From a virus, in IMG/VR virus record IMGVR_UViG_3300027749_003351, positions 1-22,664 of that record: a DNA stretch of 22,664 bases; one strand, 5' to 3'. This document shows, piece by piece, positions 16,015 to 21,944 of the stretch. Position 1 is the first letter of the stretch; every line of letters starts with the position of its first letter. The position numbers were made by a program, and so were the translations under genes. Under the pieces are notes generated by a model. It was not told where the DNA came from. It made no database searches and saw only the letters and a list, made by a program, of their open reading frames with translations.

Positions 16015-17510
16015 TAGTCGATGGAAGGTTTAGAGGTCTTTTCCTGAGGGTTTCCGTTAGGAGTTAAAGTTATAAAGGAATCCAGCGGAAGCCCACTGCG
16101 TTCCATGCGTTCGCGAATTGCTAATGCTTCTTTCTCGCGCAAATCCAAATGTTGTTCCAACGTGGAACCGCCTTCTCCCACAATATCGGTCATGGTGCGT
16201 AATCCTGCGCGATAAGCATCCAGAGCAGAAGCGTTAGCGTAGCCTTGATCGGCAGTTAAAATTGCAGGCCGAGTAAACGTCCATTTTAAGAATCCACCCT
16301 CGTCCTTGCCCTTGTAAGGAGGCAGAATACCGAGCTTAATGGCTTTACTCACAACGTATCCAATGCGGCGACGAGAAGAGACACGAAGCAAATGCTGTGT
16401 TCTTTGAATCTTGCGGTTTACTTGCTCGATAACCATGCGGGTGTCTGCACCTCCAAGACCGGGCTTCCAGAAGAACTCTGGGGGGAACCCTCCAGCAAGC
16501 ATGGCATTGCGCAAAAGCCTTTCTACCAAACGATCTGTAGCTTCAGTTGGAATCTTGTTTTCAAGTTGTTCCAACTTCTCTCCGGCTCCGGCCCTAAAGT
16601 ATTGAATGGAACCGCCCATTCTTTCTTCAACCAAAAGCCCAGATTGCCCAACCGCTGGCATATCGTTTAATGCGTAGGCCGGATCAATCGGATCTGCTAC
16701 ACCCATTTCGTTGTGAACAATTAACCCCAGCGTGGAAGCTAGCTCGGCAGCTTGCCGGATATTGTTACCGATGTTTAGTGTGGTGCGAAGATCGCGAATG
16801 GCAGCGGTAAAAGCCGGAAAGCCACGGCTTTGATCTGGTGCAACCGATTCCATAGTCAATTGCATATTCTGGGCCGAAATATCGCGGTCTTGCTCCTTAG
16901 TGGGGCCAATCAAACGGTAGGCTACTGGGCGTCCTTCTGCGTTCTTAATAACCCCATTCCATTGGTGCAATCCACGATATTTTCCAGTCAAAACTTCTTG
17001 TGAACCATCGCGTGAAGTGATTTGATGCCAAGCAACTTGCTGGAACATTGGAAATCCATTCTTGGACTCTGTAAATATAGTTCCGCAGTCTCCGTCACGA
17101 GTCAACATGATGACTTCACGTATCAAACCTTGAGCCCACGTTGAACCATCAGTGTAAGCAACGTTTACCCAGTCATGCAACCATGCTTCCGCCTTTGCGC
17201 CCCATTCCTTGTCTTCGCCTTGAAAGACCGGGGTAAAAGAAGAACCAACAACATATTGCGCGAAAGAATTTACACAATTGGTAATTGCTCCGTAGTTGTA
17301 ATACAACCGATTTGATGCACTAACTAAAACCCTGTACTCAGAAAGTGTAACCTCTTTATCAAGTGCACGTTGGTGCGTAGGCCAATACGGACGCTCGGCC
17401 CACCAACCGCCTTCAATAAGGCGCATATTTTGAAAGCGGTTATATTCCGCTTTTGGTTTCAGCAACGAATTGCCACTGAACAGGTTCCGAATCTTATTTA
17501 GTAACTCCAT
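16014..17510 (-). CDS. Portal protein (lambda gpB-like), 498 aa
   Basis: Dodecameric vertex through which DNA enters. The sequence matches lambda-family portals. It has an N-terminal region with RLIEGGWWAERPYWPTHQRA, a long clip/stem segment with NRLYYNYGAITNCVNSFAQY, the core motif REVIMLTRDGDCGTIFTESK, and GLGGADTRMVIEQVNRKIQR in the C-terminal half. Length (498 aa) is close to lambda gpB (533 aa). The stop forms TAATG with the protease start and the start forms TAATG with the upstream small gene, so head genes are coupled in series. Confidence 0.92.
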   Translation of the reverse strand: MELLNKIRNLFSGNSLLKPKAEYNRFQNMRLIEGGWWAERPYWPTHQRALDKEVTLSEYRVLVSASNRLYYNYGAITNCVNSFAQYVVGSSFTPVFQGEDKEWGAKAEAWLHDWVNVAYTDGSTWAQGLIREVIMLTRDGDCGTIFTESKNGFPMFQQVAWHQITSRDGSQEVLTGKYRGLHQWNGVIKNAEGRPVAYRLIGPTKEQDRDISAQNMQLTMESVAPDQSRGFPAFTAAIRDLRTTLNIGNNIRQAAELASTLGLIVHNEMGVADPIDPAYALNDMPAVGQSGLLVEERMGGSIQYFRAGAGEKLEQLENKIPTEATDRLVERLLRNAMLAGGFPPEFFWKPGLGGADTRMVIEQVNRKIQRTQHLLRVSSRRRIGYVVSKAIKLGILPPYKGKDEGGFLKWTFTRPAILTADQGYANASALDAYRAGLRTMTDIVGEGGSTLEQHLDLREKEALAIRERMERSGLPLDSFITLTPNGNPQEKTSKPSID

Positions 17511-17773
17511 TACATGAAACGAACCGTAGTTCTAGTTTGAGGTCTGCACCATCCTTTATCCTTATGGTCTATCGCAAGTTGAGCGTATTGAGCAATCTCC
17601 AGCGGAGACAATGCGGTTTGAGCAAAAAATGTAAATGCAGATCCGTTTACTGAGCTTGAAATCATGGTGCCATGACTTTGTAATGTGGCATCAAATTTAC
17701 CATCCCTCAAGGCATACAATTCATCAGTGCTCCTTGAAAGAAATAAGCTTATGATTAGGCGGGCTGATTGCAT
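17510..17773 (-). CDS. Putative gpW-like head-tail joining protein, 87 aa
   Basis: Small protein between the terminase and portal genes, the place of lambda gpW (68 aa). Residues about 16-87 follow the gpW plan: helix (STDELYALRDGKFDAT), a short beta-hairpin (SSSVNGSAFTFFAQ), a second helix (LSPLEIAQYAQLAIDHK) and an extended basic tail (RPQTRTTVRFM). The similarity is in outline only. gpW plugs the portal after packaging. The start at 17773 follows an intergenic hairpin and has no Shine-Dalgarno sequence. Confidence 0.6.
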   Translation of the reverse strand: MQSARLIISLFLSRSTDELYALRDGKFDATLQSHGTMISSSVNGSAFTFFAQTALSPLEIAQYAQLAIDHKDKGWCRPQTRTTVRFM

Positions 17774-17783
17774 ATGCTAATAT

Positions 17784-17822
17784 TGTAAAACCCTAGTCCG
17801 GCTAGCAAACTAGAGTTTTACA
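17784..17822 (-). other. Intergenic hairpin between terL and gpW-like gene
   Basis: The minus-strand transcript reads TGTAAAACTCTAGT, an 11-nt loop, then ACTAGGGTTTTACA. All 14 positions pair, with one internal T-G wobble. It ends about 10 nt before the gpW-like start and lies just after the terL stop, in the only gap of more than 50 bp inside the late operon. No U-run follows, so it is not a normal terminator. It may be an RNA-processing, stability or translation-control element. Confidence 0.6.
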
Positions 17823-17851
17823 TTTAAGGGGAAGTTTAAAACGAATTTACG

Positions 17852-19642
17852 CTACGATTGTAGCACTGTTTTGTCAATGTCTATCTCTATTTCAGTAATG
17901 TCTGGCAATAACCTCAACAACAATGCCGCCGTAACCTGCATGGCTTCACAATCCCATAAATGGTTAGGTCGCCCCACAAACGTCCATCGCTTCCTTAGCC
18001 GTTTGGTTGTTTTATCTACAGTATCACGCTTTACTTCCGAATTGAGGTGCCGCCGATATTCCTCCGGCACATCCTGCGGAAACTCCCATGTTGGTGCGCC
18101 AATGGATCGCAAACGTGCTAGAATGTCTTTTACGGGATCTGAAGCCCAATAGAAGTACAAAATCCAAGCCCGCCCGCCATTAGGTGCTTTTGCGCTTGGT
18201 GCTAAAACTTTATCGGGTGCCGAATACAATCTTCTGTACACCTTTCCATTACTATCCTTTACTGTGAACGAATCCTGCCCGCGCCCGATTAAAGCAGTCC
18301 AACCGTACTTGGCACACCTATCGTAAACTGTTCCGTGAAAGCTATTACCGGCGTCCATGAATGTCTTTTTGTCTGAAATCTTGAAGCGTATTTGAAGCTC
18401 TCGCAGATTGTTTTCCGTAAGTACCCGGCCAGCAAATATCAATCTCGATGTTCCATTCTTGCACCAAGCTCGGATCACGGCCCAATAATGGTCTTGTTGA
18501 ACATCTATGGTCATCATGCGTTCCGCTTCATCCAAAATCTTTTCCCCGTCCTTTAAGTCTGAGGCAAAATACTCCGATGCTTGCATATCGACCACTGGCA
18601 ATTCAGCCTCTGCCGCCCACGGTTGTGCCATTCGCTTTAACTTAAAGTCCTTTAGCGGCTCAATTAACCCTAGATTCTTAGCTTCCTGCGCCTTGATCCA
18701 CGCGATCACCAAATCAGACCACTTAATCCACCACACACATTGTGCTGGCAAGTGATAACTTTTGTGTCCCGCCATGAAGTCACCGTCTTCAACTATCCAT
18801 TCCGAGCGTTCAGTGATGCTTCTTCGCCCCTGCGACGTATCCAGCGTTACGTGCTCGCACTTTGGACATTCATGCCTTACTGATTCTACCACCGAGCCCC
18901 ATTGCCATTCACCTTCCGGCGTTTTGCATTCATCGTACTTAATGTTGGTAAAGTCTGGCTTGATCCATTCCTCACATTTTACGCACTTATGTGCCCAATA
19001 ATGCCTTTGCCCGGTGCGCCATTCGTCGTCTAGTGAATGTGGCGATTCCCAAGCTTGGCTTACTAACAATGTTTTACGGTCAAACCTATCGTGATGTCTT
19101 GCCTTGAATTGGCCAATCAAATCCGAATACGTCCAACATTCATCCAAAAACAAATGACGAACAGACTTCTCCTGAGCATTGCTGACGTTTGCGCCTCCAG
19201 CCAATAATGGCATATGCGGGAATACAATTGCATCCTTTCGCTTAGAATGCCTGTTTGCTGGCATTAACGAGCGAACCTGCGGGCAATTGTCCAGCACTGG
19301 CAATAGCCTTGTTTCTAGCCATTCTTTAGCCGTTTGATCCGTCTGCGTAATTGCCAACATTGGCCCGGGGTCTTGTGCCACAATCCAACACGATAATGCT
19401 TCCAATAACGTCGATTTGCCTGCTCCCGTACACGCACGCACCATTATCTGGCGAATGTGCGGATCTGCGTAATCCTTAATTACAGCATTCCACCACGGCC
19501 CCTGTTTTCGGTTAAACTGAGTTGATCTGGCTGAATGCGGAAACCTGACATTGCTTTCTAGCCAATCTAATGGATCGCCATTGAATGCTATCGTTAATCC
19601 AGCGTTTAGCCCCGAATAAATTGGTCGTATAATTGTTGCCAT
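17852..19642 (-). CDS. terL: Terminase large subunit (GpA type), 596 aa
   Basis: Packaging motor ATPase and nuclease. Walker A CTGAGKST is at 71-78 and Walker B LFLDE at 164-168. A zinc-ribbon-like pair CxxC (Cys220, Cys223) and CxxC (Cys259, Cys262) typical of the GpA family follows. Nuclease-domain acidic residues are plausible at Asp380 (MTIDVQ), Asp430 (FMDAGN) and Asp564 (HLWDCE). Length of about 600 aa fits the family. It follows terS after 6 nt. GpA-type terminases often generate cos ends, but the packaging mode cannot be read from this sequence. The start context is GCAATTATG without a Shine-Dalgarno sequence. Confidence 0.95.
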   Translation of the reverse strand: MATIIRPIYSGLNAGLTIAFNGDPLDWLESNVRFPHSARSTQFNRKQGPWWNAVIKDYADPHIRQIMVRACTGAGKSTLLEALSCWIVAQDPGPMLAITQTDQTAKEWLETRLLPVLDNCPQVRSLMPANRHSKRKDAIVFPHMPLLAGGANVSNAQEKSVRHLFLDECWTYSDLIGQFKARHHDRFDRKTLLVSQAWESPHSLDDEWRTGQRHYWAHKCVKCEEWIKPDFTNIKYDECKTPEGEWQWGSVVESVRHECPKCEHVTLDTSQGRRSITERSEWIVEDGDFMAGHKSYHLPAQCVWWIKWSDLVIAWIKAQEAKNLGLIEPLKDFKLKRMAQPWAAEAELPVVDMQASEYFASDLKDGEKILDEAERMMTIDVQQDHYWAVIRAWCKNGTSRLIFAGRVLTENNLRELQIRFKISDKKTFMDAGNSFHGTVYDRCAKYGWTALIGRGQDSFTVKDSNGKVYRRLYSAPDKVLAPSAKAPNGGRAWILYFYWASDPVKDILARLRSIGAPTWEFPQDVPEEYRRHLNSEVKRDTVDKTTKRLRKRWTFVGRPNHLWDCEAMQVTAALLLRLLPDITEIEIDIDKTVLQS

Positions 19643-19648
19643 AATTGC

Positions 19649-20098
19649 TTATTCCTTTGCTATCTCAACACCTAATCGTTCTGCCAGATTAGTCATTAGT
19701 ATGTTCCACTTTGTTACCAATATTGCCCTAATAGCATTTTCATCTGGCAATCCGCATAACATTGCTGGCAAGTCATTAAGCATTGCTTTGCCTTCTGCCG
19801 TGAACATTGCAGCGGCACCCATTGCTGATTCGTATACCTCGGTGCGCAAAATTAATTCCGCACGTTCCTTTTTAACAATGGCATCCAACCTATCGCACTC
19901 TAATAGTGTTTTACGAAGCTTTGCCTCGGCCTGCCCCTTGGGAGCTTCAGCTTTTCGCTTTTCCAAGAACTCATCAATTTGCTTCAGTGAATTTAATTCA
20001 AGCCCGTTATGCTTAATCATGTACTGAAGCGTTCCAATAGGAATGCCAGTGTGTTCGGAAGCTTCTTTAAAAGTTACTGCGTTTTTACGATGCGCCAT
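19649..20098 (-). CDS. terS: Terminase small subunit (Nu1-like), 149 aa
   Basis: DNA-recognition subunit of the packaging motor. Residues 8-32 (VTFKEASEHTGIPIGTLQYM) form a winged-helix/MerR-like helix-turn-helix, as in lambda Nu1. Residues about 55-85 (AEAKLRKTLLECDRLDAIVK) are a charged oligomerisation helix. The C-terminal region (NILMTNLAERLGVEIAKE) would contact TerL. I prefer ATG 20098-20096. A longer reading from TTG at 20119 adds seven residues. Located 6 nt before terL and about 180 bp downstream of a 14-bp repeat array that it might bind. Confidence 0.85.
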   Translation of the reverse strand: MAHRKNAVTFKEASEHTGIPIGTLQYMIKHNGLELNSLKQIDEFLEKRKAEAPKGQAEAKLRKTLLECDRLDAIVKKERAELILRTEVYESAMGAAAMFTAEGKAMLNDLPAMLCGLPDENAIRAILVTKWNILMTNLAERLGVEIAKE

Positions 20099-20166
20099 CC
20101 TATCTTTGTATGACAACAACTATCATATGGCAAGTTCTTGGCAGTTTTCATAAAAAACCTCAAGGA

Positions 20167-20197
20167 GACCCAACCTCACCGCCGCCGGATTTGGGTT
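20167..20197 (-). other. Stem-loop in the terS upstream region
   Basis: AACCCAA pairs with TTGGGTC as a 7-bp stem (one G-T pair) around a 17-nt GC-rich loop with GGCGGCGG on the minus strand. It is in the terS leader. It is too short to be a terminator and could be part of a packaging site or simply chance. Confidence 0.35.
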
Positions 20198-20236
20198 AAA
20201 GTAGACTCCTTTAGGGGGTATGGAACTAGATTGGTA

Positions 20237-20252
20237 GACATTAACTAATGTC
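20237..20252. promoter_or_regulatory. 16-bp perfect palindrome, candidate operator
   Basis: GACATTAACTAATGTC is a perfect dyad with 7-bp arms and a 2-bp centre. It lies 22 bp from the end of the 14-bp repeat array and about 140 bp ahead of the terS start. This is the size of a dimeric regulator site, and its place between the early terminator and the late operon suggests control of late transcription. No repressor gene is visible in the window, and I cannot identify a convincing -35/-10 pair next to it. Confidence 0.5.
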
Positions 20253-20274
20253 ACCTAAAATAGTGGAATTTAAA

Positions 20275-20456
20275 AGCTCGAGGCGTGGAGCTCGAGGCGT
20301 GGAGCTCGAGGCGTGGAGCTCGAGGCGTGGAGCTCGAGGCGTGGAGCTCAGGCCGTAGAGCTCGAGGCGTGGAGCTCGAGGCGTGGAGCTCAGGCCGTAG
20401 AGCTCGAGGCGTGGAGCTCGAGGCGTGGAGCTCAGGCCGTAGAGCTCGGGCCGTAA
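20275..20456. repeat. Tandem array of thirteen 14-bp units (42-bp higher-order period)
   Basis: The plus strand consists of thirteen 14-bp units with no spacer. Type A is AGCTCGAGGCGTGG, type B AGCTCAGGCCGTAG, and the last unit C AGCTCGGGCCGTAA. The order is AAAAA B AA B AA B C, so the right part repeats as AAB every 42 bp. Each unit junction contains GAGCTC, and A units also contain CTCGAG, both palindromic. The array lies between an intrinsic terminator and terS, outside any convincing gene. A 95-codon open frame through it is a by-product of the repeats. Confidence 0.95.
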
Positions 20457-20493
20457 AACAAAAAGACCCACACCGTTTTCAGTGTGGGTCTTT
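20455..20493 (-). terminator. Intrinsic terminator of the early gene group
   Basis: A 12-bp perfect stem (AAAGACCCACAC with GTGTGGGTCTTT) with an 8-nt loop is followed on the minus strand by TTGTTTTA, giving a TTTTTGTTTT tract. It lies 22 nt after the stop of the 25-aa gene and directly before the 14-bp array. On the plus strand the tail (GCTTTTAG) is weaker, so the main direction is leftward. Confidence 0.9.
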
Positions 20494-20514
20494 GCTTTTA
20501 GTTTGCCGGGTTGT

Positions 20515-20592
20515 TTACTTCCACCCAAATGCTTTGCCGACTAAAAAGGTAAGCAAAATGGGAAGGACAACGGAAAGGAGCGTGAGTTTCAT
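20515..20592 (-). CDS. Small hydrophobic membrane peptide, 25 aa
   Basis: The peptide begins MKLTLLSVVLPILLTFLVG and ends in a short basic-aromatic tail (KAFGWK). It would form a single membrane helix. Its ATG overlaps the TGA of the 84-aa gene as ATGA (20589-20592), the coupling used throughout this genome, and an intrinsic terminator follows 22 nt after its stop. Those two facts make translation likely despite the length. Function is unknown; small membrane peptides of phages include holin-like, superinfection and host-modulating factors. The overlapping 95-codon frame through the repeats is less credible. Confidence 0.6.
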   Translation of the reverse strand: MKLTLLSVVLPILLTFLVGKAFGWK

Positions 20593-20843
20593 TTGTATTT
20601 TGAAACCTTAAATCTGCTCAAGGAGCGGCCAAACATTCCAACAAAAAAACAACCTAGTGTAGTTTCCACCTTTCCCAATCCAATGCGATGCACTAGCCAC
20701 GCAGGAACATGGCAAACTCCGTAGCGTTTTGTCTTGTATGCGAGATTTTCTAGTGTGTACGCAATTTGATCCAATGTCGCCTCTTGAGCTTCTTTTTGAG
20801 TTTTCTTTGTGCGACCGTTTTTAGGGTGTAAGTTGTTTCTCAT
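20589..20843 (-). CDS. Uncharacterised basic protein, 84 aa
   Basis: I do not recognise a family. The N-terminal 25 residues are Lys/Arg/Asn/Gln-rich (RNNLHPKNGRTKKTQKEAQE), followed by a helix (ATLDQIAYTLENLAYKTKRY) and a partly hydrophobic C-terminal region (VETTLGCFFVGMFGRSLSRF). It is preceded by a variant of the early leader (GCTACACCTAAAAACATAAA then ATG). It is followed by a coupled 25-aa membrane peptide and a terminator, so it belongs to the distal end of the early group. The two may act together at the membrane, but that is speculation. Confidence 0.65.
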   Translation of the reverse strand: MRNNLHPKNGRTKKTQKEAQEATLDQIAYTLENLAYKTKRYGVCHVPAWLVHRIGLGKVETTLGCFFVGMFGRSLSRFKVSKYK

Positions 20844-20866
20844 TTTATGTTTTTAGGTGTAGCTTG
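20844..20866 (-). promoter_or_regulatory. A-rich early leader, variant copy (upstream of 84-aa gene)
   Basis: The minus strand reads CAAGCTACACCTAAAAACAT directly before the start. It matches the CAAACTACA-A-tract plan of the other early leaders but is the most diverged copy. No Shine-Dalgarno sequence. Confidence 0.45.
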
Positions 20867-20881
20867 TACGGGGGGAGAGGA

Positions 20882-21532
20882 TTAGTGGAGGCGATAGACT
20901 GCCGTTTGTACGTCTTTAGACCAACATGCCCGGCAATCTAAACACTTGTTGCCTTGCTGCGACGAAGGGCAAAGATGCTTTCCTTGCGCCTCGCCTTCTT
21001 TTGTGTGCACTTCGCTTGTGGTGAGTCCCATATTTTCGGCCAGGGAATTAGGCCCGGCCTTGTCTACCATATAACCCGAGAGACGAACGTTCAGATTATC
21101 AGGAAAAGGGCCGCAAAGCTCATAGTATTCAGAGACGATTCTGTATTCTTTAGTCGGCAACCAAAATTGAATACCCGGCAAGGCTAAAGCGATGCGCACG
21201 ATGTCCTTAAGATTCTTCAGGGACTGCAAATCCCCCGAATCGAACCAACGAAAAAAACCGCTTTTTTCTTCGTCGCGAACCTTGCAAACCATTGCGAACC
21301 ACCAATTTTTTTGCGCCATCAGCGAAAGGCGATTGTGTAACACGTTGGAAACGTTTGGCATGCGGTAAAAACCCTTTAAAGCATAGCAGCCATGACAAAC
21401 GCTACCGACAACCTGCGCAAGTTTGCTACCTATGCCGCAAGCTAAAGCTGTAACACTCCAAGACTTGCAGGGCATTTTGGACGTTTCCGAGAGCGTGAGA
21501 TTTTCCAGTGTGGTGTTTGTTATGTTTTTCAT
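20882..21532 (-). CDS. Cys-rich phage protein resembling the GP88 family, 216 aa
   Basis: Eight cysteines lie in a recognisable order: Cys22 and Cys32, then CHGCYALKGFY (Cys46, Cys49), and at the C-terminus CPSSQQGNKCLDCRACW (Cys188, 197, 200, 203). Between them are FRWFDSGDLQSL (94-105), FWLPTKEY (123-130) and NVRLSGYMVD (148-157). This set is what I recall of mycobacteriophage gp88-like proteins, found in many phages with unknown function. The CxxCYA start and successive 'SGD', 'TK' and 'RLSG' strand ends are reminiscent of a radical-SAM-type barrel and of Gp37/Gp68-like phage proteins. Metal or Fe-S binding is inferred. It is preceded by a full copy of the early leader and sits in the early group. 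Confidence 0.7.
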   Translation of the reverse strand: MKNITNTTLENLTLSETSKMPCKSWSVTALACGIGSKLAQVVGSVCHGCYALKGFYRMPNVSNVLHNRLSLMAQKNWWFAMVCKVRDEEKSGFFRWFDSGDLQSLKNLKDIVRIALALPGIQFWLPTKEYRIVSEYYELCGPFPDNLNVRLSGYMVDKAGPNSLAENMGLTTSEVHTKEGEAQGKHLCPSSQQGNKCLDCRACWSKDVQTAVYRLH

Positions 21533-21567
21533 TTTGTTTTTTGTAGTTTGTTGAATTTGTGGAGTTT
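21533..21567 (-). promoter_or_regulatory. A-rich early leader, copy 2 (upstream of GP88-like gene)
   Basis: Nearly identical over about 35 nt to the copy at 21717-21751. Both contain ACTCCACAAA followed by CAAACTA, an A-tract and CAAA immediately before ATGAAAA. No Shine-Dalgarno sequence. Probably a translation-initiation leader, possibly with a promoter role. Confidence 0.7.
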
Positions 21568-21569
21568 GC

Positions 21570-21716
21570 TTAATTTGTTATCTCAACGGCCTTTACATCT
21601 TCTAGACATATGTGCTTAGGGTTGGTTTCTATAAAAGATAGTCGCGCAAAATCTGCACATTTTTGACTAATAATAGCAACAAGCTTCCCTTTATAATATA
21701 TTTGATAAGTTTTCAT
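21570..21716 (-). CDS. Small early protein, 48 aa
   Basis: Starts at ATG 21716 (MKTYQIYYKGKLVAIISQKC) directly after an early-leader copy. A longer in-frame reading to 21818 would overlap the upstream small gene and ignore the leader. The sequence has a beta-hairpin start and an acidic end (ICLEDVKAVEITN) and looks like a compact single-domain protein. I do not recognise the family. The stop is a few bases before the next leader, consistent with a compact early operon. Confidence 0.6.
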   Translation of the reverse strand: MKTYQIYYKGKLVAIISQKCADFARLSFIETNPKHICLEDVKAVEITN

Positions 21717-21751
21717 TTTGTTTTTTTTAGTTTGCTGATTTTGTGGAGTTT
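21717..21751 (-). promoter_or_regulatory. A-rich early leader, copy 1 (upstream of 48-aa gene)
   Basis: Same leader as at 21533-21567: ACTCCACAAAATCAGCAAAC, then TAAAAAAAACAAA and ATGAAAA. The 20-nt core CAGCAAACTA-A-tract also occurs before the 147-aa gene. No Shine-Dalgarno sequence. Confidence 0.7.
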
Positions 21752-21757
21752 GGTTGG

Positions 21758-21913
21758 TTATTTGTGCTTGGCCATGTGGCGCAAAATGCGAACCCTTTCG
21801 CTTCGCGAAAAAGTACACAACTCGTTGTCGGAGACAACTCTACTGGTGCGCCATCCTTGGATGTAGACACTATACCAAGAGATTCTTCCATCGTTGTGTA
21901 ATTTCACTTTCAT
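21758..21913 (-). CDS. Small early protein, 51 aa
   Basis: An ATG at 21913-21911 directly follows a leader copy (CAACAAACTACAAATAAA). The 51-residue protein begins MKVKLHNDGRISWYSVYIQG and ends VRILRHMAKHK. It is basic, with a strand-rich first half and a helical Arg-rich end. I do not recognise a family; DNA or RNA binding would fit the charge but is a guess. It is easily missed because of its length and because a competing frame (extension of the 48-aa gene) crosses it. The leader, start and spacing match the other early genes. Two perfect inverted repeats lie inside its coding sequence. Confidence 0.6.
   Translation of the reverse strand: MKVKLHNDGRISWYSVYIQGWRTSRVVSDNELCTFSRSERVRILRHMAKHK
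21796..21838. repeat. Two adjacent tri-loop inverted repeats inside the 51-aa gene
   Basis: TTTCGC-ttc-GCGAAA (21796-21810) and GTTGTC-gga-GACAAC (21824-21838) are both perfect 6-bp stems with 3-nt loops, 13 bp apart. ACAAC at 21817-21821 can also pair with GTTGT, so the second stem has an alternative partner. They may be mRNA structure or protein sites. Confidence 0.55.
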
Positions 21914-21933
21914 TTTATTTGTAGTTTGTTGAA
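21914..21933 (-). promoter_or_regulatory. A-rich early leader, copy 3 (upstream of 51-aa gene)
   Basis: The minus strand reads TTCAACAAACTACAAATAAA before ATGAAAG. Just upstream the leader half is duplicated as TTCAACTAAG twice (to about 21953). No Shine-Dalgarno sequence. Confidence 0.65.
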
Positions 21934-21944
21934 CTTAGTTGAAC

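Noticed and set aside
20074-20151. 25-codon minus-strand frame overlapping the terS start (MKTAKNLPYDSCC...)
   Set aside because: It is preceded by TGAGG, but this genome hardly uses Shine-Dalgarno sites, it overlaps terS out of frame, and the peptide has no recognisable features. A leader peptide is possible but not supported.
20246-20262. SP6-promoter-like string TTTAGGTGACA on the minus strand
   Set aside because: Only the first part matches; the initiating CTATAG portion is absent, no phage-type RNA polymerase is visible, and the match overlaps the palindrome. It is probably chance.
20275-20456. CRISPR array
   Set aside because: The units are contiguous 14-bp repeats without unique spacers, and no cas genes are present. 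The same applies to 22537-22664.
20241-20528. 95-codon minus-strand open frame with LYGLSSTPRAPR-type peptide repeats
   Set aside because: It reads through the terminator hairpin and the 14-bp array. The peptide repeat is simply 42 bp of DNA translated, and the frame competes with the better supported 25-aa gene.
21717-21818. N-terminal extension of the 48-aa gene to 82 codons
   Set aside because: The extension translates the A-rich leader (low-complexity QTPQNQQTKKNK) and overlaps the 51-aa gene; the ATG after the leader matches the other early genes.
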